DNA from: Burkholderia sp. OK233
GTDB lineage: Bacteria; Pseudomonadota; Gammaproteobacteria; Burkholderiales; Burkholderiaceae
DNA length: 64,000 nt
Direction: 5' to 3'
Assembly: GCF_900230185.1 (NCBI RefSeq)
Contig: NZ_OCSR01000001.1
Location: 4,464,001-4,528,000, forward strand
Shown in pieces: positions 60,762 to 64,000 of this stretch. The notes below the pieces were generated by a model. The model had not been told where the DNA came from. It searched no databases and was given only the letters and a program-made list of their open reading frames with translations. How positions within the stretch are numbered: position 1 is the first letter of the stretch; each line of letters begins with the position of its first letter. Position numbers and translations under genes: made by a program.

Positions 60762-60959
60762 CGGCTCGATCAGCGACGACAAACCGTTGTGATCGATCTC
60801 GTGCATCAACGCCAGCAGACGGCCGATTTCCCCCGGCGGAAAGCCCTGGCTCGCAAACCAGTTCAGATAGTGGCCGGGCAGATCCGCGATCAGCCGGCCT
60901 TTGTATTTTCCGTAAGGCATCACGCGCGTGACCAGCAGTTCGAGGTGTTCGGGATTCAT
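60747..60959 (-). CDS. DUF3820 family protein
   Basis: A 70-residue soluble protein. 'VMPYGKYKGRLIADLPGHYL' followed by 'NWFASQGFPPGEIGRLLALM' is the DUF3820 pattern. Function is unknown; homologous segments occur beside exonucleases. It overlaps the convergent TRIC-like gene by 15 bp. Confidence 0.9.
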   Translation of the reverse strand: MNPEHLELLVTRVMPYGKYKGRLIADLPGHYLNWFASQGFPPGEIGRLLALMHEIDHNGLSSLIEPLRKR

Positions 60960-61096
60960 CGCAGAGGGGTCGACGGAAAGTTCATTGAGCGAGGCGGTGT
61001 GAGCGCCCGCTGAAGCAGCATTTTAGCTGCGCTGCAGGCATCGCGCCGGCATGGTAACGTCAGCGCTTTCCGTTTACACACAACAGGACAAGTTCG

Positions 61097-62149
61097 ATGG
61101 AATACCGCAGACTCGGCGACTCGGATGTGAAGGTTAGCCTGATCGGTCTCGGCACCATGACGTGGGGCGAGCAGAATACCGAGCAGGAAGCGCACGCACA
61201 GATCGATTACGCGCTCGACCACGGCGTCAATCTGATCGACGCTGCGGAAATGTACCCAGTGCCGCCGCGTCCCGAGACGCAAGGCTCGACCGAGCGCTAT
61301 ATCGGCACGTGGATCGCGCAGCATCGCAGCGCGCGCGAGAAGATCGTGCTGGCCACTAAAATCGCCGGCCCGGCGCGTCAACCGCACAATCCGCGCCATA
61401 TTCGCGGCGAGGGCAACCAGTTCGATCGCAAGAACCTGACCGAAGCGCTCAACGATAGCCTGAAGCGTCTGCAAACAGATTACGTCGATCTGTATCAGTT
61501 GCACTGGCCGGATCGCAGCACCATGACGTTCGGCCGTCCCGCCTATCCGTGGGTCGATGACGCATACACGGTGCCGATCGAAGAAACGCTGTCGGTGCTC
61601 GCGGAATTCGTCAAGGCGGGCAAGATTCGCCATATCGGCGTGTCGAACGAAACGCCTTGGGGCGTCGCGCAGTTTCTGCGTGCGGCGGAAAAGCTCGGCT
61701 TGCCGCGCATCGTCAGTATCCAGAATCCGTATAGCCTGTTGAACCGCACTTATGAAGCGGGTCTGTCCGAGTACGCGCATCGCGACAACATTGGCTTGCT
61801 TGCGTATTCGCCGCTGGCCTTCGGCTGGCTGTCGGGCAAGTATGAAGGCGGCGCCCGTCCGGATGGCGCCCGTATCACACTGTTCGAGCGCTTTCAACGC
61901 TACAGCAAGCCGCAAGCGATTCAGGCAACCACGCGCTATGTGGAGCTGGCGAAGCGTCACGGTTTGTCGCCCGCGCAATTCGCACTGGCCTTCGTCAACA
62001 GCCGGCCGTTCGTGACGAGCAATCTGATCGGCGCCACGTCGCTCGATCAGTTGAAGGAAAACATCGCCAGCGCGGAGGTGAAACTCTCGCCGGAAGCGCT
62101 CGCGGAGATCGACAAGCTGCATGAATTGCAGCCGAATCCGGCGCCTTGA
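61097..62149 (+). CDS. Aldo/keto reductase (Tas-like)
   Basis: A 350-residue NADPH-dependent TIM-barrel oxidoreductase. The N-terminus 'MEYRRLGDSDVKVSLIGLGT', catalytic Asp/Tyr in 'NLIDAAEMYPVPPRPETQGS', the Lys in 'KIVLATKIAGPARQP', and His in 'LYQLHWPDRSTMTFGRP' are visible. The insertion around 'RHIRGEGNQFDRKNLTEALN' matches the Tas subgroup of E. coli. Substrate unknown. It follows a 137-bp gap from the DUF3820 gene. Confidence 0.93.
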   Translation: MEYRRLGDSDVKVSLIGLGTMTWGEQNTEQEAHAQIDYALDHGVNLIDAAEMYPVPPRPETQGSTERYIGTWIAQHRSAREKIVLATKIAGPARQPHNPRHIRGEGNQFDRKNLTEALNDSLKRLQTDYVDLYQLHWPDRSTMTFGRPAYPWVDDAYTVPIEETLSVLAEFVKAGKIRHIGVSNETPWGVAQFLRAAEKLGLPRIVSIQNPYSLLNRTYEAGLSEYAHRDNIGLLAYSPLAFGWLSGKYEGGARPDGARITLFERFQRYSKPQAIQATTRYVELAKRHGLSPAQFALAFVNSRPFVTSNLIGATSLDQLKENIASAEVKLSPEALAEIDKLHELQPNPAP

Positions 62150-62342
62150 GGCAGTCGCGTTCCGTGTTGACTTGAAGTTGGCCTGAGCATAACCCGAGGG
62201 TGACTTGAAGCTGAGCGCAGGGCAACTTCTGGTGGGCCCGGCGATCGGCTTTGAGTCGGCATCACTTTGACTGGGTATGACGTTGCCGGGGCGGCAAGGC
62301 GAGTTGATGTGCCTTGCCTGCGTCAACCTCACTCAAACTCGC

Positions 62343-63626
62343 TCAGCGAATCTTCAGCCTCGAGCGCACCGCATTGAGCGCCAGCAAACTCACCACCGCG
62401 CAGAACATCAGATAGAGGCCTGGCGCGAGCTTATTGCCGCTCGCGTCGATCAGCCAGGTGATCACGAAGGGCGCAAAGCCGCCGAACACCGTCACGCCGA
62501 TGTTGTAGCTGACCGCGAGACCGGTTGCGCGCGTCTGCGTCGGGAAAATCTCCGACATCAGCGCGGGCAGTGCGCCGAAGTACGTCGCCTTCAATACGCC
62601 GATCCAGATCAGCGCCAGCAGCATCGTGGCGAACGACGGATGCGCATTCATATACACGAAGGTCGGATAGACCGTCAGCAGCATCAACGTCGCGGCGACT
62701 GCCATGATGCGGATGCATCCCATGCTATCGGACAGGTGGCCGGCGAACGGCGTCAGCACCGTCAGCACGATTCCCGTTGCAAGCGTCGCCGAGAAGCCGG
62801 TTGAAGCGGGCAGATGCAGTTGCTTGATCGCGTAGGTCGGCATGTACAGGATCATGTAGTTGGCCGCGGTCGAAATGACCAGCGAGCCGACCGCGAGCAG
62901 CATGCGGACCTTCTGCGTGCCGAACAGATCGCGCAGCGGTGTGCGGGTTTTCGGCTCCGTGTTGAACTCTGCGCCTTCGTCCACGTAACGGCGAATATAG
63001 AAGCCGACCGGGCCGATCGCGAGGCCGAACAGAAACGGAATACGCCAGCCCCACGATTCGAGTTGCGCCGACGTGAGCTGGCTCGTCAGCAACGCGCCGA
63101 AGCCAGAGGCGAGCAGCGTCGCCATGCCCTGACTGGCGAACTGCCAACTACCCATAAAGCCGCGCCGCTCGGGTGCATGCTCGACCAGAAACGCGGTGGA
63201 AGCGCCGAACTCGCCGCCCGCCGAGAAGCCTTGAACGAGCCGTGACAGCATGATGCCGGCCGGCGCCCACAAACCGATCACGGCATACGGCGGCATCACG
63301 GCGATCGTCAACGTGCCGATCATCATCAAGCCGATCGACAACAGCAGCGACACCTTGCGCCCCGCACGATCCGCGAGCGAGCCGAGCACGAGTCCGCCGA
63401 GCGGCCGGATCATGTACGAGATGCCGAAGGTGCCGAGCGTGAGCATCAACGAAATCGCTTCGGTGCGCGCCGGGAAAAACAGCTTCGCGATCGTCACCGC
63501 GAAAAATCCATAGACGACGAGGTCGAACCATTCAAGCGCATTGCCGATCGACGCCGCGAGAATGATGCGATGGGCCTTTGCGGCGGACGGCCGCGTGGCG
63601 CTGGCTTGCAAGGTGGACGTGATCAT
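62343..63626 (-). CDS. MFS transporter, metabolite:H+ symporter (ProP/citrate type)
   Basis: A 427-residue protein with 12 hydrophobic segments. 'RIILAASIGNALEWFDLVVY' and 'GGLVLGSLADRAGRKVSLLL' are the MHS-family start and loop 2-3 motif, and 'RLVQGFSAGGEFGASTAFLV' and 'ERRGFMGSWQFASQGMATLL' follow. Family members take up dicarboxylates, citrate, osmolytes or aromatic acids; the substrate cannot be told. It lies 82 bp past the M20 peptidase gene on the same strand and may move a related compound. Confidence 0.92.
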   Translation of the reverse strand: MITSTLQASATRPSAAKAHRIILAASIGNALEWFDLVVYGFFAVTIAKLFFPARTEAISLMLTLGTFGISYMIRPLGGLVLGSLADRAGRKVSLLLSIGLMMIGTLTIAVMPPYAVIGLWAPAGIMLSRLVQGFSAGGEFGASTAFLVEHAPERRGFMGSWQFASQGMATLLASGFGALLTSQLTSAQLESWGWRIPFLFGLAIGPVGFYIRRYVDEGAEFNTEPKTRTPLRDLFGTQKVRMLLAVGSLVISTAANYMILYMPTYAIKQLHLPASTGFSATLATGIVLTVLTPFAGHLSDSMGCIRIMAVAATLMLLTVYPTFVYMNAHPSFATMLLALIWIGVLKATYFGALPALMSEIFPTQTRATGLAVSYNIGVTVFGGFAPFVITWLIDASGNKLAPGLYLMFCAVVSLLALNAVRSRLKIR

Positions 63627-63708
63627 CGTGGCGTGCCTCGTGGCGGATGCGGCTAACAGTTAACTGCGGGCGTGTTGGGGCGTGCGGCAGGCGTACTGCG
63701 TTGATCGC

Positions 63709-64000
63709 TCAGGCTGCGGCTTCCGTGGTCGTTGCGGTTGCGCGCGGGGAGTTCTCGCCGAGATCCCAGAAGAGCCCCGCCATGATCTGCAGACCCTCGC
63801 GCACCACCGGTCCGAGCAGATGTTCGTTCGGCGCGTGCTGGGAGCAGGCCGGGTACGAATGGGGCACCCAGATGGTCGGCAGTCCGAGCGTGTCGGCGAA
63901 CACTTCGTTGGGCAGCGTGCCGCCGAGATTCGGCAGCACCGCCGTCTTCTTGCCGGTGGTCTGTTCGAGTGAAGCGATGGCCCACGTGACCCACGGATCG
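63709..64000 (-). CDS. M20 family metallopeptidase, 3' end only (5' part beyond window)
   Basis: The frame is open from the window edge to a stop at 63709, giving the last 97 residues. 'LPNEVFADTLGLPTIWVPHS' and 'CSQHAPNEHLLGPVVREGLQ' are the C-terminal part of M20 dipeptidase/carboxypeptidase enzymes, including the metal-ligand His in HAPNEH. It ends in a poly-Thr/Ala tail. The MFS gene follows on the same strand. Confidence 0.88.
   Translation of the reverse strand, partial: DPWVTWAIASLEQTTGKKTAVLPNLGGTLPNEVFADTLGLPTIWVPHSYPACSQHAPNEHLLGPVVREGLQIMAGLFWDLGENSPRATATTTEAAA

Overview
The window looks like a stretch of the main chromosome of a Burkholderiaceae betaproteobacterium, most likely Paraburkholderia. 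It is GC-rich, and gene order and protein sequence are typical of that group: pyrD-bpt-aat-NUDIX-tRNA-fMet, ssuD-ssuC-ssuB-TOBE, dusA next to tRNA-His, and a DUF4148-type secreted protein. No genus-level marker such as rRNA is present, so the name is an inference.

Positions 1-34063 are a large exopolysaccharide (EPS) locus of the Wzx/Wzy type. A leftward block carries the tyrosine autokinase Wzc (cut by the window edge), the outer-membrane exporter Wza, a family 2 glycosyltransferase, the initiating sugar-phosphate transferase (WcaJ type) and a Crp/Fnr-type regulator. A second leftward block (6642-12958) is unusual: a family 2 glycoside hydrolase, a DUF1839 protein, an aminoacyl-tRNA-synthetase-like amino acid:[carrier protein] ligase, an acyl-CoA-dehydrogenase-like flavoprotein and a small carrier protein, with a 13-bp iterated repeat upstream. 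A rightward block (13280-23450) has a GNAT protein, the Wzy polymerase/ligase, four GT4 and one GT2 glycosyltransferases and a large secreted beta-propeller protein. It is followed by leftward Wzx flippase, OafA-type acyltransferase, SGNH-like protein and MBOAT O-acyltransferase. A rightward block then has a tandem alpha/beta-hydrolase with degenerate nucleophiles, a methyltransferase, GDP-mannose synthesis (ManC) and a flavin reductase. WcaJ plus six other glycosyltransferases would fit a repeat unit of about seven sugars with mannose and acyl decoration.

Positions 34476-48747 are mostly core and housekeeping genes: a FadR-type regulator and a Gfo/Idh/MocA oxidoreductase, a signal peptidase I, a two-gene amino-acid ABC importer without its ATPase, pyrD, the N-degron transferases bpt and aat, a NUDIX hydrolase, initiator tRNA-Met, a UPF0303 protein, an SMR transporter, small secreted or unknown proteins, a divergent TetR regulator and NmrA-like pair with a clear operator, and a 3-hydroxyisobutyryl-CoA-hydrolase-like enzyme.

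Positions 49282-52614 are the alkanesulfonate operon (ssuD, ssuC, ssuB and a TOBE protein). Positions 52664-55679 are a run of small genes ending in a HicAB toxin-antitoxin module with two operator copies. Positions 55848-64000 hold tRNA-His, dusA, a Gly/His-rich lipoprotein, a TPR-sulfotransferase translationally coupled to APS kinase, a TRIC-like channel, DUF3820, an aldo/keto reductase, an MFS transporter and the 3' end of an M20 peptidase.

The best candidate for an undescribed system is the aminoacyl-carrier-protein cassette (9297-12958) lying inside the EPS locus. Its chemistry could decorate the polysaccharide or make a separate small product.
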